From Pseudophaeomoniella oleicola (lineage: Eukaryota > Ascomycota > Eurotiomycetes > Phaeomoniellales > Phaeomoniellaceae): DNA of 64,000 nt. The notes below the pieces were generated by a model, which saw nothing but the letters and a program-made list of their open reading frames with translations, had not been told where the DNA came from and ran no database searches. Of this stretch, positions 42,862-53,669 are shown piece after piece. Each line of letters opens with the position of its first letter. Positions within the stretch are counted from its first letter, which is position 1. The stretch is from positions 186,001-250,000 of the forward strand of contig QWDQ01000029.1 in assembly GCA_003868215.1 (NCBI GenBank), written 5' to 3'. Both the position numbers and the translations under genes were made by a program.

Positions 42862-43483
42862 GCCTGGTATGCACTAGGTAGACACAACTTGTTAAGGCAA
42901 AAACTAGAAGTATTGACTTTCATCGTCAACTTCCACCAGCAAGCCTTTACCTTCCCCATCGTCCTTCACCAGTAAGGCAGATAGACCAATACAACACCGC
43001 ATTGTCTTCGTTCTGTTTTAGCTTCTGATGCATTCGTGATCGTTGACCTACTTCAGGCTGTACTCCTCCCTACAGGGACACCCGCATATCCATGATGCTG
43101 AGGTGACTAACTAGATACGCGGTCGCTGGTTCCAAGAGGAAGATCGTAAGCATAGACAGGTTGGCCTCGTCAAGAGCTATTATGCTGTGGTCATACATAG
43201 ATGTCTCTGATGCCGTGTTCGGTGAAGCCACGCTGCTTGGTGACGGTAAATCAGTCACCAGGGTCCCTGTAGGTATTGAAAGAACAACACGTCAGCCAGT
43301 GAAGCTGAAAGGGAAACTGACAAGGCCGCTGTGATCAGACTGTACTCGTGCAAATTACCAGCTTACCCTTCTGGGACGGCCACCCACAACATAAATAATA
43401 TCTTCACCCACAAAATTTCTTTTCTTCTTTTCTTTTCCTTCGAGCGCATGCGAAAGAACTTCCAGCACTGCTGCCAGTTCACA
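42862..43483. other. Intergenic region before the zinc-ribbon gene
   Basis: No gene seen. The frame of the next gene extends upstream of its ATG to 43331 without family content; T/C-rich sequence at 43407-43442 looks like a 5' leader. Confidence 0.4.
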
Positions 43484-44829
43484 ATGCCTCCACAGCATCT
43501 CCAGTGCAAGGTGTGCCAAGCTGGCACCCTTGATCCAAGAACATATCCAGAAACTGGTATGTATGAGTGCACAAACTGCAAGTTCCAATTCTCACCGATA
43601 TGCCCCCTCTGTGGTGTTACTATCAGTGCAGAAAGACCTTGTTCAGAACACCAAATCGCCCCGCCTGCACGGCGCGATATTGAAACACAACCCTTCGGTC
43701 CAGTGTCCAGCAGAAAACGCTCGGCACCGGCAGACGATAGAGGTACAAAGAGACAGAGAGAAGGTTTTCGAGCTCATAGCGTTGCGCACAAGGTGCCAGA
43801 TGCTAGAAAGCCGTCAACCGTCCGATCCTCTACGGAGCAAAGCGCATCATCTTCAACTCGAGTTGTCCGTGAGAAAGTGCACCTCCCTGCAATCCCCGAG
43901 TTGAAAAAAGACTTTGGTATTGACATTCCTCTGCCACTTGAAGTGCACAGGCTCATTTCGAGTCTCATGGGCCCTCTCATGAGACAGTCAAGGGCTTTCT
44001 GTGCTGCCTTCGGCTGGCGCAAGAGGAATTGTCTTGGTTCAAGAAACCAGAATACCGAACATGGAGAAAGGCGTCGTACAGAGAGGTACGAGCGGCCGTC
44101 TTCAACAACATCTCCACAAGGGATCGCGGTGATCAGAACACAGCCACGAAGCTTGATTCTGCACTAGCGACCCTTTTGAATCAGAGAACCAACCTGATGT
44201 GGGCAGTCTTTTGTCAACAATTTGAGAACTTATGTGTCCAGGGTTTCGACCTCATCGACGCCAAGCTCAAATCAGTTGCAATCGACTTGCGCGCTCAACC
44301 TGCGCCGGACGTTGATCGATCCTTAGCACAATTGGATGCCAATGCTGTTCAAGAGATTTTGACAGCTCTGGAGCCTATGCTGGATGTCGACTGGTTCGTG
44401 TTCGTGCAGGAACACCTTTCATGGCTTGCGTTGGAGAGAACTGCTTGTTTGACCACAGTCAACAGTAATATCCTCACGCGTTCCAATGAGTCGGTTAGTG
44501 AGGCGATCATTTGTGGCTTCTCAAGCTACACCTGTCGAGTCACGATGACATGTGGTTGGCCCACATTAAGACATCCAGAGTTCGTATTATCAACCCGATA
44601 CCATGATGCAGTTGCGAAGCACAGAGCCATCATGGAGAAGGTCGCGGCCCGCAAGCTGGACCCGAATGCCCCAGATCAGGGTGCAGAGGGTTCCACTGCA
44701 GGTCAAGGTACAGATACTCAAGGCACGGATGACACCACTGGTGGCTCTGGATCTTCCATCGTCAACTCCTCTCGTAGGACTGACCTTGGATTCTTCCGAC
44801 GCGCCAGCGATGAAGACCCCAGCCGATGA
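43484..44829 (+). CDS. Hypothetical protein with an N-terminal zinc-ribbon-like region, probably two exons
   Basis: Not recognised. The first part starts MPPQHLQCKVCQAGTLDPRT and has three CxxC pairs (CKVC, CTNC, CPLC) and a later Cys/His (CSEH) within about 60 residues, suggesting one or two zinc-binding knuckles. A disordered basic stretch follows (SSRKRSAPADDRGTKRQR), a possible nuclear signal. A second, well-behaved frame (to 44829) encodes a mostly helical region (LSWFKKPEYRTWRKASYREV, NLMWAVFCQQFENLCVQGFD) and a Gly/Thr/Asp-rich tail. The two frames differ, so a splice or a frame break lies between them. GT at 43917 and AG at 43987 (71 nt) restores phase exactly and gives 424 residues, but no good branch site is visible. 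It could also be two genes or a damaged one. Confidence 0.5.
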
Positions 44830-45562
44830 GAGACTCCTGCAAGATGACATTGATGTGGGAGCATAGTATTGATCCTTCTAGATATTATGTAGTAGAATCA
44901 ATACCCCATTTAATGCCAAAGTCATGCATTGTCCATCCAATTGTTCATGTGGAATTGTAGTGTTGAAAGAAATCTGACACGATCCCGTCATCTAATTACA
45001 GTAGAAATTGCTAAGAGTGCCAGGCCTTCGATGACCCTGCCATATCTGCCATAGTTTTTCGAGGTGGGACAGTCTTGTATTTAGCTTCTTTGATACTCTA
45101 GGTATGTTACTGTAATTAGTATTCTATTTCCGGTCGGCGGCTAAGATACGCCTATCGGCTTCCTGCACTCATGAACCAAACTGAAGATCGCTGTACCACA
45201 TCAAATCCCAGCCGCTCACCTACCCACGAACGATTCCCACCCAAGGAAGTAGTACAAGGTAGAGCCCCCCAGTCTCATTGACCCCCTAATATTGGATACT
45301 GGGCATGCTGCCTGCTTTCGCTCGTGAAATGTGTGCGACTCTAGCTGCAGCTAGGAATATCTACCGCTCCTTGTCAACCGATTCAAATCACCTTCCGTGA
45401 ATCCTTCTTTGTATCGCTTCTACATTGTACAGATAAGAAGAGTCCCATCATACTAAGTATCGTTCGATTTCCTGTCGAAGAAAAGGTTGGGGTTTCAGGA
45501 TCCGTCCAATGTTTACTTCCGATAACGCTGCTTGAGATCTTCCACGTTTTGGCCGCGAGGTT
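44830..45562. other. Intergenic region before the GH47 gene
   Basis: 733 bases with no gene recognised; holds the mannosidase promoter and leader. Confidence 0.4.
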
Positions 45563-47359
45563 ATGAACTTCATGTTCTCTAATCGACGAATCTTTGCTTT
45601 CGTCCTTGCTGCTGCCATCATTATACTGCTGTATCAGTTCAATGATGTACTACGTGATCTCAGCCAGCAAACGCCACCCCTCCAGCTCGCCGAGCCGCAT
45701 GTCCATCTGAACCTTGATGATGTTCGGTGGAATGGGTACGAAGCGAAATATACGATCCAGTCTCTGATTCCGTTACCTACTGGAAAGCCGAAGATATTGC
45801 CTCGCATTCAGCACAATTTCGGATCTAAATCAGCGCCTGAGAAAGACGTCCAAGTCCAAGCCCGGCAACAGAAAGTCAAGGATGTTTTTACTAAATGCTG
45901 GCAATCTTATCGCACGAAAGCATGGATGCATGATGAGCTGTCGCCAATATCTGGTACTCCCCGTGACACTTTTGGCGGCTGGGCAGCGACATTGGTGGAT
46001 TCATTAGATACGCTTTGGATCATGGATCTCAAAGACGAGTTTAAAGAAGCAGCTACGGCAGCAAGGAGTGTCAATTTCTCGACCTCTACGGACGAGACTG
46101 TCAACACGTTCGAAACGACTATTCGTTATCTTGGAGGCTTTCTGGCTGCCTACGATCTCAGTGGCGACGTAGCCCTCCTACAAAAAGCGGTCGAGGTGGG
46201 CGAAATGCTGCTGGTTGCTTTCGACACGCCGAATCATATGCCGATTTCAAGGTGGGATTGGAAGAAAGCCGCCAACGGGGAAGCTCAAAGTGCCCACGAT
46301 GGTATACTCGTCTCGGAACTCGGCTCTTTCTCACTGGAGTTCACCCGCCTCAGTCAGCTGACAGGCGATCCGAGATGGTATGATGCCATTCAAAGAGTTA
46401 CAAATCTTTTCGATGCCCAGCAAGAGAAGACCAAGCTGCCTGGAATGTGGCCGGTAGTGGTAAATGCGAGAGATGAGGATCTCATGCAGGATACAGGATT
46501 TACACTTGGGGGCATGTCTGATTCTCTCTATGAATATCTCTCGAAGGAATACGCCCTGCTTGGTGGCTTGTCTCCGGTGTATCAGAAGCTTCACGAAGAT
46601 TCAATGTCAACTGTGATCGAGCATCTTCTCTTCCGGCCGCTCACTCCTGGAAACAAAGATATTCTAATGACCGGAGACGTCCGAGTGGATAGCGACAATT
46701 CAGCAAAAGTCTTGGATCCCAGAGGGCAGCACCTAGGCTGTTTCGCCGGTGGCATGTTTGCCTTGGGCGGCAGACTCTTCTCAAATGAACAACATGTCTC
46801 GATTGGGCGAAAGCTCACGGACGGTTGCATATGGGCCTATGAAGCCATGGCAGCGGGTGTCATGCCGGAGATTGCACACTTCACGCCTTGTAATTCCCAG
46901 GAAGATTGCTCCTGGGATGCCACGCAGTGGGAAGACTCGGTCCTTGAGCGTGCGGGATCAGCAGCAGTCGGCAGGACCGCTGAAGATATTATTACAGAGA
47001 GGAAGCTCCCGCCGGGCTATGTCAGTATTGATGATGGGCGCTATATCCTCCGTCCCGAAGCCATTGAAAGCGTCCTCATTCTCTTTCGGGTTACAGGGGA
47101 TGATGTCTATCGTGAAGCTGCATGGAGCATGTTCAATGCCATTCTGAATATCAGCGAAACATCAATTGCTAATGCAGCCCTCCAAGACGTGACTACAATG
47201 GCGAGCGGTGAATTACCACCAAAAGACGATCGAATGGAAAGCTTCTGGTTGGCCGAGACCCTCAAGTATTTTTACTTGATCTTCAGCAGTCCCGATGTCA
47301 TTAGTCTCGACGACTATGTACTCAACACCGAGGCTCATCCTCTTCGACGGCCGACTTAA
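45563..47359 (+). CDS. GH47 class I alpha-1,2-mannosidase, type II membrane protein
   Basis: Intronless, 598 residues. One N-terminal membrane anchor at about 8-25 (FAFVLAAAIIILLYQF) is followed by a stem and a GH47 (alpha/alpha)7 barrel. Family segments: SPISGTPRDTFGGWAATLVD and SLDTLWIMDL near 130-155, FETTIRYLGGFLAAYDLSG, HMPISRWDWKKA, SELGSFSLEFTRLSQLTGDP, GGMSDSLYEYLSKEYALLGG, CFAGGMFALGGRL, YILRPEAIESVLILFRVTGD, and the C-terminal NTEAHPLRRP, where Thr coordinates the catalytic calcium. The enzyme trims alpha-1,2-linked mannose from Man9-5GlcNAc2 in the ER or Golgi. The N-terminal anchor excludes the secreted form. The choice between ER Mns1-type and Golgi or ERAD types cannot be made safely. 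The Cys pair near 447-454 (PCNSQEDCSWD) is of a kind seen in fungal Golgi-type members. Confidence 0.93.
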   Translation: MNFMFSNRRIFAFVLAAAIIILLYQFNDVLRDLSQQTPPLQLAEPHVHLNLDDVRWNGYEAKYTIQSLIPLPTGKPKILPRIQHNFGSKSAPEKDVQVQARQQKVKDVFTKCWQSYRTKAWMHDELSPISGTPRDTFGGWAATLVDSLDTLWIMDLKDEFKEAATAARSVNFSTSTDETVNTFETTIRYLGGFLAAYDLSGDVALLQKAVEVGEMLLVAFDTPNHMPISRWDWKKAANGEAQSAHDGILVSELGSFSLEFTRLSQLTGDPRWYDAIQRVTNLFDAQQEKTKLPGMWPVVVNARDEDLMQDTGFTLGGMSDSLYEYLSKEYALLGGLSPVYQKLHEDSMSTVIEHLLFRPLTPGNKDILMTGDVRVDSDNSAKVLDPRGQHLGCFAGGMFALGGRLFSNEQHVSIGRKLTDGCIWAYEAMAAGVMPEIAHFTPCNSQEDCSWDATQWEDSVLERAGSAAVGRTAEDIITERKLPPGYVSIDDGRYILRPEAIESVLILFRVTGDDVYREAAWSMFNAILNISETSIANAALQDVTTMASGELPPKDDRMESFWLAETLKYFYLIFSSPDVISLDDYVLNTEAHPLRRPT

Positions 47360-48062
47360 TGCAAGAACGCCCCAAGTTTTGGAAAGCGCTGCGACCAGGG
47401 CTCGGTTGATCAACGATGACCAATTTCATAAGCTAGCCTGTATTTTTGTATCAGAATGAGAATAGTGTGCGAGGTGAAATTGAACTAAACCCTTGAGTAG
47501 GTATGGGACCATCTGTCGCTTCACAACATTTGTAACTCTAGCTTTGCACCAAGCGAGTCTTCAGAATGTCCTTGTAATCTAGTCTGTCGGTGCGGAGTAT
47601 CATCGGCGGCTCTGTTCATTGTCCTTGATGCAGTGACCCAAAACTAGCTAGAATCAAGAGACTGGTATCCCGGCTGGAAATTTTGGGAGGGGGAGGAGGA
47701 GAGGAGGCGCCAGCCGATCTTAGTCTATACCAAAAGAGGTTGTAAGTGAACCTCAACAGGGATCCTGCGAGGCTGATGATTTACGTACTACGTACATAGG
47801 CGCGATGCCCAGCCCGACCGGCTGAATATCAGAGATATCTAACTACTGTAAGGTAGGTATCGAGGTATTAGGTTGTGATAGCCCCCACCACAACGCACAG
47901 GACGTCCGGATAACGGCACGGCGGATTTCTGCTGCCCGTTTCCGCTTTCCGCCTTATTCATCGTTTCTTTATCTTCAACCTCATTTAGTAACTACCTGGT
48001 AAATACGTACCTAGGTAGCAGCTACTTTATCAATTCGTCAAGATCTCAGTCTATTTCGCAAG
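47360..48062. other. Intergenic region after the GH47 gene
   Basis: 703 bases. It contains TACGTACTACGTACATAGG near 47785 and a promoter-like stretch ending in GTACCTAGGTAG near 48006-48018, right before the possible small gene. No other gene seen. Confidence 0.4.
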
Positions 48063-48352
48063 ATGGTGAGCCGTCTGCTACTGCATCTGACATCTACCTG
48101 CTTACAGTATCAATATTTCATTGAGGCGTATTTCTGAGATATATCTGCGGTAGTGGCCTGCAATGCAAGCCTACCAATTTAGTAATGATGGGTCAAGACT
48201 AATTGGCGTCATCCTAGCCGCGATTCGGGCGCCTATACGTTGGCAATGGTTTGTCGTCTTCTGCCTCAAAGAAAAGCACCATCTTGGCTGTTCTTGGTAC
48301 GGCCATCATAGCATCAGGTGTGCCGTCGGCGCTATACTGGGTACCAGAGTAG
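48063..48352 (+). CDS. Possible tiny spliced gene, 45 residues with one hydrophobic span
   Basis: ATG at 48063 is followed directly by GTGAGC, and an acceptor TCCTAG ends at 48217. Joining 48063..48065 to 48218..48352 gives MPRFGRLYVGNG, a Ser/Lys linker (SSSASKKS) and a hydrophobic helix (TILAVLGTAIIASGVPSALY) ending in WVPE. CTAAT before the acceptor could be the branch site. A small single-span protein of this shape would fit a subunit of a mitochondrial membrane complex, but I do not recognise a family. A first coding exon of only ATG is rare, and another acceptor (TTACAG at about 48107) competes. Treat as a candidate only. Confidence 0.25.
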
Positions 48353-48613
48353 GCTTGACCCCCTTTATGTGCGGCTGATTTCTCTGCAATACAACCCTAG
48401 GGCTATTGCAACCAATGGCGTACGGTGTTATGGCAGCTACAGACACTATTTGCATCGCATTGGTCTGCCATATGCGCGACTGTGCCGCATCAAGGCTCCA
48501 GGTGCAGACCAGATCAGTCTAGGTCGTATCTGTGAAGTGTTATCTCGCTCAGCCATGCCGGTGCGAGCTGGCTTTCATTTCTCTATCCATCCCTAATCAC
48601 TCTTCAATCTCTC

Positions 48614-49710
48614 ATGAGACTTTGCATGTTCAACAGCCAAATGGCCCTTCTCATTGCGTACTTGCTTCTCCATATTTCTATTGTCAAGACGCAGACCGTT
48701 CAAAGCGATTGGATCAACCCTGCTCCTCCAGACAACAGCACAGTCATCACGATCGGAGAAACATTCACGATCGAATGGAATACGCAATTATACAATACGT
48801 TCAGTGGTTTTGCGCCTAATATCAATCCCAACGACACCGATCTATGGGTCGCCGGATTCTATGCTCATCAGTATCAGCAGTTGGTAGCAAGTAAGATCAG
48901 AGATCTCAAGCCTCCGGGTAATTTTTCAATCGAATCATGCTGACTTGCATTTACTCCGATAGGCCACGTGAATGTGTTCGAGGATCGTGAGTCGATATGG
49001 ATCGTCAACATTCCGAGCAGGGAAGTTGCTGCAAGCCCTTTCTGGGTCTTTCGATTTGTAGAGACTGGCATGGAGCCATCGGATGACGGTGATACGATCT
49101 CGAGTTCAGGATTCTTTGTCCGAAGTGCAAGCTCTGTCTCGAGTGCAGCATCTACTTCAACCACTTCTACTTCCTCAGAACCATCACCAGCAACCGCGAC
49201 ATTATCTTCATCATCTTTTTCTTCCACAATGACAGCAGCTACTACCAATCCAGCTTCAAGCTCATCTGTGGATCCCCCCACGACAACAACGGCCCGCTGT
49301 CCACCTCTTCGACATCACCAAGCCCATCCGCCACCGTAGGCCTTTCCACAGGTGCCAAAGCCGGTATAGCCGTCGGCTCCATCGTGGCCGGCCTACTCCT
49401 CCTCGGTCTAGGCTTCTTGCTCGCTCGATCCCGAAAACGTAGCAATACCAACAAAAACAACAACGACAGTGCTACTGCACTCTCTCCTTGGTCACGATCT
49501 CCGCCGCCACCTCAAGCGTCAACAAAATCTTACCCCTATCTCGCAGATAGCAGAGAAGAACCGAAATATCCAGTCCTACCGGAAGATGAATATCACAGAC
49601 GGGACTTCAGGCAATACAAAGATGGCGGCTTGAACAGATACGCAGGAGGAGGAAACCACGGGGGCTATGATGATGGTGGTAGATTCGGATCCGCTTCGGA
49701 ATTACCTTGA
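48614..49710 (+). CDS. Secreted-type single-pass membrane protein with Ser/Thr stalk; frame break before the membrane span
   Basis: Exon 1 48614..48890, then exon 2 from 48963 (GTAAGA to CGATAG, in phase). The start has a signal peptide (MALLIAYLLLHISIVKTQ). The extracellular part has a beta-rich look (ITIGETFTIEWNTQLYN, SIWIVNIPSREVAASPFWVF) and then a Ser/Thr stalk. This frame ends at 49339. The membrane part lies in the next frame (49384-49710 and upstream): LSTGAKAGIAVGSIVAG, a hydrophobic span, ARSRKRSNTNK, and a Tyr/Pro/Gly-rich cytoplasmic tail. The break falls at or near a run of six C at 49274-49279, and I find no GT-AG pair that joins the frames. A one-base error or polymorphism in the C-run is the simplest reading; true loss of the anchor, leaving a 217-residue secreted protein, is the alternative. 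Confidence 0.65.
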
Positions 49711-50270
49711 TCATGTCTCTCTTACTTATCGTATGTCTTGGTTGTTTGTGATGAGTACTGTTACTGTATATATTTTAGCGTATATATATTTCTATTCACA
49801 TCGTATGCTTTTCTCGACACTTATATACATTGGAAACCAAATAATCTTCCATGAGCTCTTATTATGTTTCGTAGAAAGTGATCACTTTTGTTGATTTAGG
49901 TGAGCTTAATGTCTCTCACTTTAAGCTGAGCGAAGTATGAATGCAATTAATATAGTAGACTACCTATGTAATTAGGAGGTAGGTTTATTGGCTGTCGCCT
50001 TGGCATTTCGGATGTGATTAAATGTTATATGGATCATCTCAACATCGCAGCATCACGTCGCCTCATCGGATTTGCAGAGACTACATCCTTTGCGCGACAT
50101 TGAAGGAACAGGCGGTTTCACGTGTAACAGGCTATGGGGCAAGTTGTGTTTGTTAGGTGATTATATTACCTATTTTATTTAGACTGCCAGGGCTGCCTTT
50201 TGCTCCTTTGCAGTTCCTAGATGTACCTATGGAACGATCGATCCTCTGGACCGATTCTTATGTAGCGCCT
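49711..50270. other. Convergent 3' flanks, no gene
   Basis: AT-rich with TACCTATGTAATTAGGAGGT near 49971-49984. No coding or RNA gene seen. Confidence 0.4.
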
Positions 50271-51022
50271 TCAAAGGAGAACTGTCCCAATCGCGCCGCT
50301 TTGGCCAGCAGAGGCAGAGGGCTGTTGAGGTAAAGTATGGTCTGGCATGTCCGCAAAAGTAAAACCTTTGCGCCGCGTGGGCTCCCAAGACTGATCAGCG
50401 TAGCATATCAGAAACTTGCCGTGCTGAGAGGCGGTGTGACCAGCAGCAGCAGAAATATTTCGAAGTTGACAAATGCTGCATGTTGCGTCTTTGGTCGCTG
50501 CTCGTTGAAGCCGACCAGGCCTGCCATTGATGAGGTAGACCTGCCCTGGTTTCCGCGGCGCCTTGGCGAAAGACTCGACTTTTGTCCAGTCAACAACGCC
50601 CTGAGCGTCAGACAGTCCCTTGACAGATGAAGCACCACCGGCCAAAAGTCCAGTTTCTGGTTTCGGAGCAGCCTTCTTGTCTTCTGTAGGTCTGGACGCA
50701 TCAGCTTGAGCTTCGGACACCGGCATTTGCTCGGTGTTTTGACTCACTTCGCTGAAGAGGTTCAGGCTAGGCTGATTGCTATAGCATGAGATCCCATCTG
50801 TCCTTGATTTTGGAACGGATTTTGGATCATATGGTTCTCAGGGTTCAGGTCAGGCTGATATGCCATGCCGAGAGCTCCAATATGTCCCGGATTCTGGAAC
50901 AATTGATTTTGGAGATGCAGGCTAGGCTGATCTTCCGAAGTATGAGATCTTTGATCCATATATTGGAATGTTTGACTTGGGAAGTCGAAGCTTGGCGCAT
51001 TCAGCGTCGCAAAACTTGCCAT
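50271..51022 (-). CDS. Hypothetical protein with internal repeats, split over two frames
   Basis: Not recognised. The first part (51022..50762) starts MASFATLNAPSFDFPSQ and contains repeated units of the form QPSLHLQNQLFQNPG and QPDLNPENHMIQNPFQNQG. In the next frame, shortly after, a third unit (NQPSLNLFSEVSQNTEQMP) continues into a 150-residue region with a CSIC motif and the segments GQVYLINGRPGRLQRAA and HGKFLICYADQSWEPTRRKG. Since the third repeat sits across the frame change near 50778-50786 and no GT occurs in the repeats to start an intron, the ORF appears interrupted by a one-base change, or the sequence has an error. Possible nuclear or prion-like Asn/Gln-rich N-terminus. No function assigned. 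Confidence 0.5.
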
Positions 51023-52026
51023 TTGATTTTCTACCGGCGTCCAAGTCCCCAGAGGAACTGTTGCCTGAGTATCTTTGGAGCTCCTGCCACAATGTGGACA
51101 GAAATTAAAAAAGGAGGAACAGAAATATCCACAATCTTCATTAACACATTTTTTTTGCTATGAAATTCTCCATTGCGTTGATGGTGATCGATTCTCACGA
51201 GCACGAGGAAAGAAAAAGAAAAAGAGAAAGAAAGAAAGAAAGAAAGAATGAAGAAGAAGAAGAAGAAGAAGAAGAAGAAGAAGAAGAAGAAGAAGAAGAA
51301 GAAGAAGAAGAAGGGGAGGAAGTGAAAAGAGTTTAATTGAGAAGATTGGACGGGGAAGGGTTGGTGAGGAAGACTTTTTTCCAAAGTGGGCTACATTAAA
51401 GACAACCAGCAGCCTAGTAGGCCAAATAATCCAAGGTGAGCTGCTCCTCATCGTACTAGATAGACGAGGATACTAGCTGAGGTACCTACCTAACCATACC
51501 TACCTGCTTATGATTGATATAAGCTCAGTTTTGAGTGTATCCCCAGGCCCCAGGCAAACAGGTATCTGTATGTCCATCTCTCAATGCTTCCATGAACAAC
51601 TCCTTCACAGCATGTTTCTTGGATCTCTTCCCTACAGGCAATGGCGACTAGTCAATCTATGCTTGTCATCAGATATTGCAGCGTCGTCACTAGACATCTC
51701 GCATTGGCATTATAAGCTTTCTACTAGCTTCGTTGTCTTCACCTTGTGGAAGACGATGAGTTACATGCTAGTTAGTCTACTAAAAGGGCTTTTGGTGCAA
51801 TATTGTTCAATCATTGACAACTAAAGAGCACAAAGCAAAGAAGAAAGAATATGGACAGCGCAGCCATATCAGCCGCAGTGAACAGATCGAACGTATACCG
51901 TCCTCAATTCGTCTGACTTCTCTGGTTGCTGTGCACTCACTACCTATCCTCTCAGCAATTCTCTCCCTGAGGACAAAGAAAAAGGAACACCACAAGTTGG
52001 TAGAGGTATCAACGATGAGGAACAAA
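51023..52026. other. Intergenic region with purine-rich microsatellites
   Basis: Upstream of the repeat-bearing gene and 3' of the Lsb5-like gene. It holds A/G tetranucleotide and GAA trinucleotide runs (listed separately) and TACCTACC clusters near 51479-51504. Frames of Phe, Leu or Ser in this region are only readings of the GAA run. Confidence 0.5.
51250..51313. repeat. (GAA)n microsatellite
   Basis: About 21 GAA units without interruption, preceded by an AAAG-rich stretch (51210-51248). The whole block is a purine tract of more than 110 bases lying 190-300 bases upstream of the minus-strand hypothetical gene. Confidence 0.9.
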
Positions 52027-53669
52027 TTATACTTCTCTCCAAGTGTAGCCCTTCTGCTCTACGGCAGGAGTGGCAGCAGCGTTCTTATCCCCGAAGGGAT
52101 TGTCTTCATCTTCGTCTTCCTCGTCTTCCTCGTCGCTCTCTGGTACTGGGATGGCTTTCCCTTTCCCGGCTAGAGTTGCAGGAGGCATCGGAATACTTAA
52201 TGGTCGAGGCGGTTTTGGTGGAGCAGGCGCTTCGTGATTGATGGTAAGCGCGGTGAAGTCATCTGTTGGAGGAGGCGACGAGCCTGATGCTGTGCGTGTA
52301 TGAGCATGCAGGCGGCTGAGGTGTTTTCCTTCTTCTAATTCACTATCAGAATCATCGTCGACGGACTTGTCAAGGACCTCAAATGCAATCAGGGTTGTGA
52401 TGAGTTCATCGTTGGCGTGGATAAGGCCTCCGAGGAAATCGTCAGATTCGACGAATTGTATGTAGCGTAGGACACGGCGACGAAGTTGTTTGCAGACTTC
52501 GAAACGTTTCATGACGTCGGGATCTGATGAGACACGACTTTGCTCGCGGTTTATAAGTTTGAGGGCATTCGTCAAATTTGTGGAGGCAACCGAGGCACCA
52601 GCTATACATTGAAGCATCTCAGGCTTCTCTTTCTCGAGGTTGAAAGTCTTCTGGCCCTTGTGCTTGCTCTTATCCTTTTTGGTTTTGCCGAGAAGGTTTG
52701 GTCCTGAAGACAATGTGACTGGACCTGAATTTGTTGGGGAGAGTGCCACGGTCGGTCTTGGTACAGGTGAGCCCAGTGTTGAGGATCGCTTCGAAGATCC
52801 CTGGGGATCATTTTCGTTTCGATCGTTAACATCGGCGGCGGCATCTTCTGCTGTCTCTCGTAACACCTTAGATTGTTGTTCGCGAACCGGCATTGGCTTC
52901 TTTCTCTGCGGCAGTTGACGATAAAGTGCAGCAATGCGCTCCATGCCAGGAGTGTTCTTGTATGATACTGCCCATTGGCCGAAAAGCTGCTTACACTTTG
53001 CACGGACTTCAGGGTCTGACACGGAATCACTGCCGGCGACGCGTAAACGCTCAAGAAGAGGCTCATCTGCAAAGACTCGCTGAAAGCGTGCACCGGCGTT
53101 CTGTATGAGACCATCCAAAATGGCCAAGGCTCGAAGCTGACGATGGACGGAGCCATACTTCCTGCCACGAGGTCAATTTGATAGAGCATTATGGGCGCAA
53201 GACTTACAGTTTCTTCCTCAAAGCTCTTGCAGCTTCTGACGGCCCACTGTTCTGTAGGCGAATGACTTCAATAAGCTCTGGTATCCCTGATAGGTCATCT
53301 TCGTCATATTGTTCGCTGGTAAGGTTCTCTATTTGTACCGTGATAGCCGAATATGGCTTCTTCTACATGCAGTGAAAGATATCTGTTAGCATTATGCCTG
53401 CCCAGTCTACTGCATACGTCCTGTCTTCAACCGTAATATATCACAGTAAGCAAACACATTTAGACTCTTCCAAGAGACCTAAAAGCCACATGAGGTAGGC
53501 AATAACGCATCGGACAGTTCGTAAAGTATTCCACGCCACAAGCTTCCACGCAATTAGGAATCATTTTCAGTCAAAGCCCCACTTCATGTTTTGAGTCAAT
53601 TGATAAGAAGACAGTTGCTGAAGCAATATATGAACAAGGAGAATCAACACTTACCGAACCAGAAAACAT
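52027..53669 (-). CDS. LSB5: VHS/GAT-domain adaptor (Lsb5-like)
   Basis: 434 residues from three exons: 53669..53655, 53362..53208, 53161..52027. The first coding exon is 15 nt (MFSGS) and its intron is long for this window (291 nt). The VHS-like domain covers about 20-150 (KKPYSAITVQIENLTSEQYD, then LRKKLKYGSVHRQLRALAIL followed by DGLIQNAG, CKQLFGQWAVSY). A GAT-like three-helix bundle lies near 215-300 (MLQCIAGASVASTNLTNALK, VCKQLRRRVLRYIQFVESDD, DELITTLIAFEVLDK). The acidic tail carries NPFGDK, an NPF-type motif for EH-domain partners, and Pro-rich stretches (APPKPPRPLSIP) for SH3 partners. Yeast Lsb5 binds ubiquitin, Las17 and Arf3 and acts in endocytosis at the plasma membrane. Family is clear; partner choice is inference. 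Confidence 0.88.

Noticed and set aside
51031-51451. Frames rich in Phe or Leu on the minus strand
   Set aside because: They are only translations of the (GAA)n run read as TTC, TCT or CTT.
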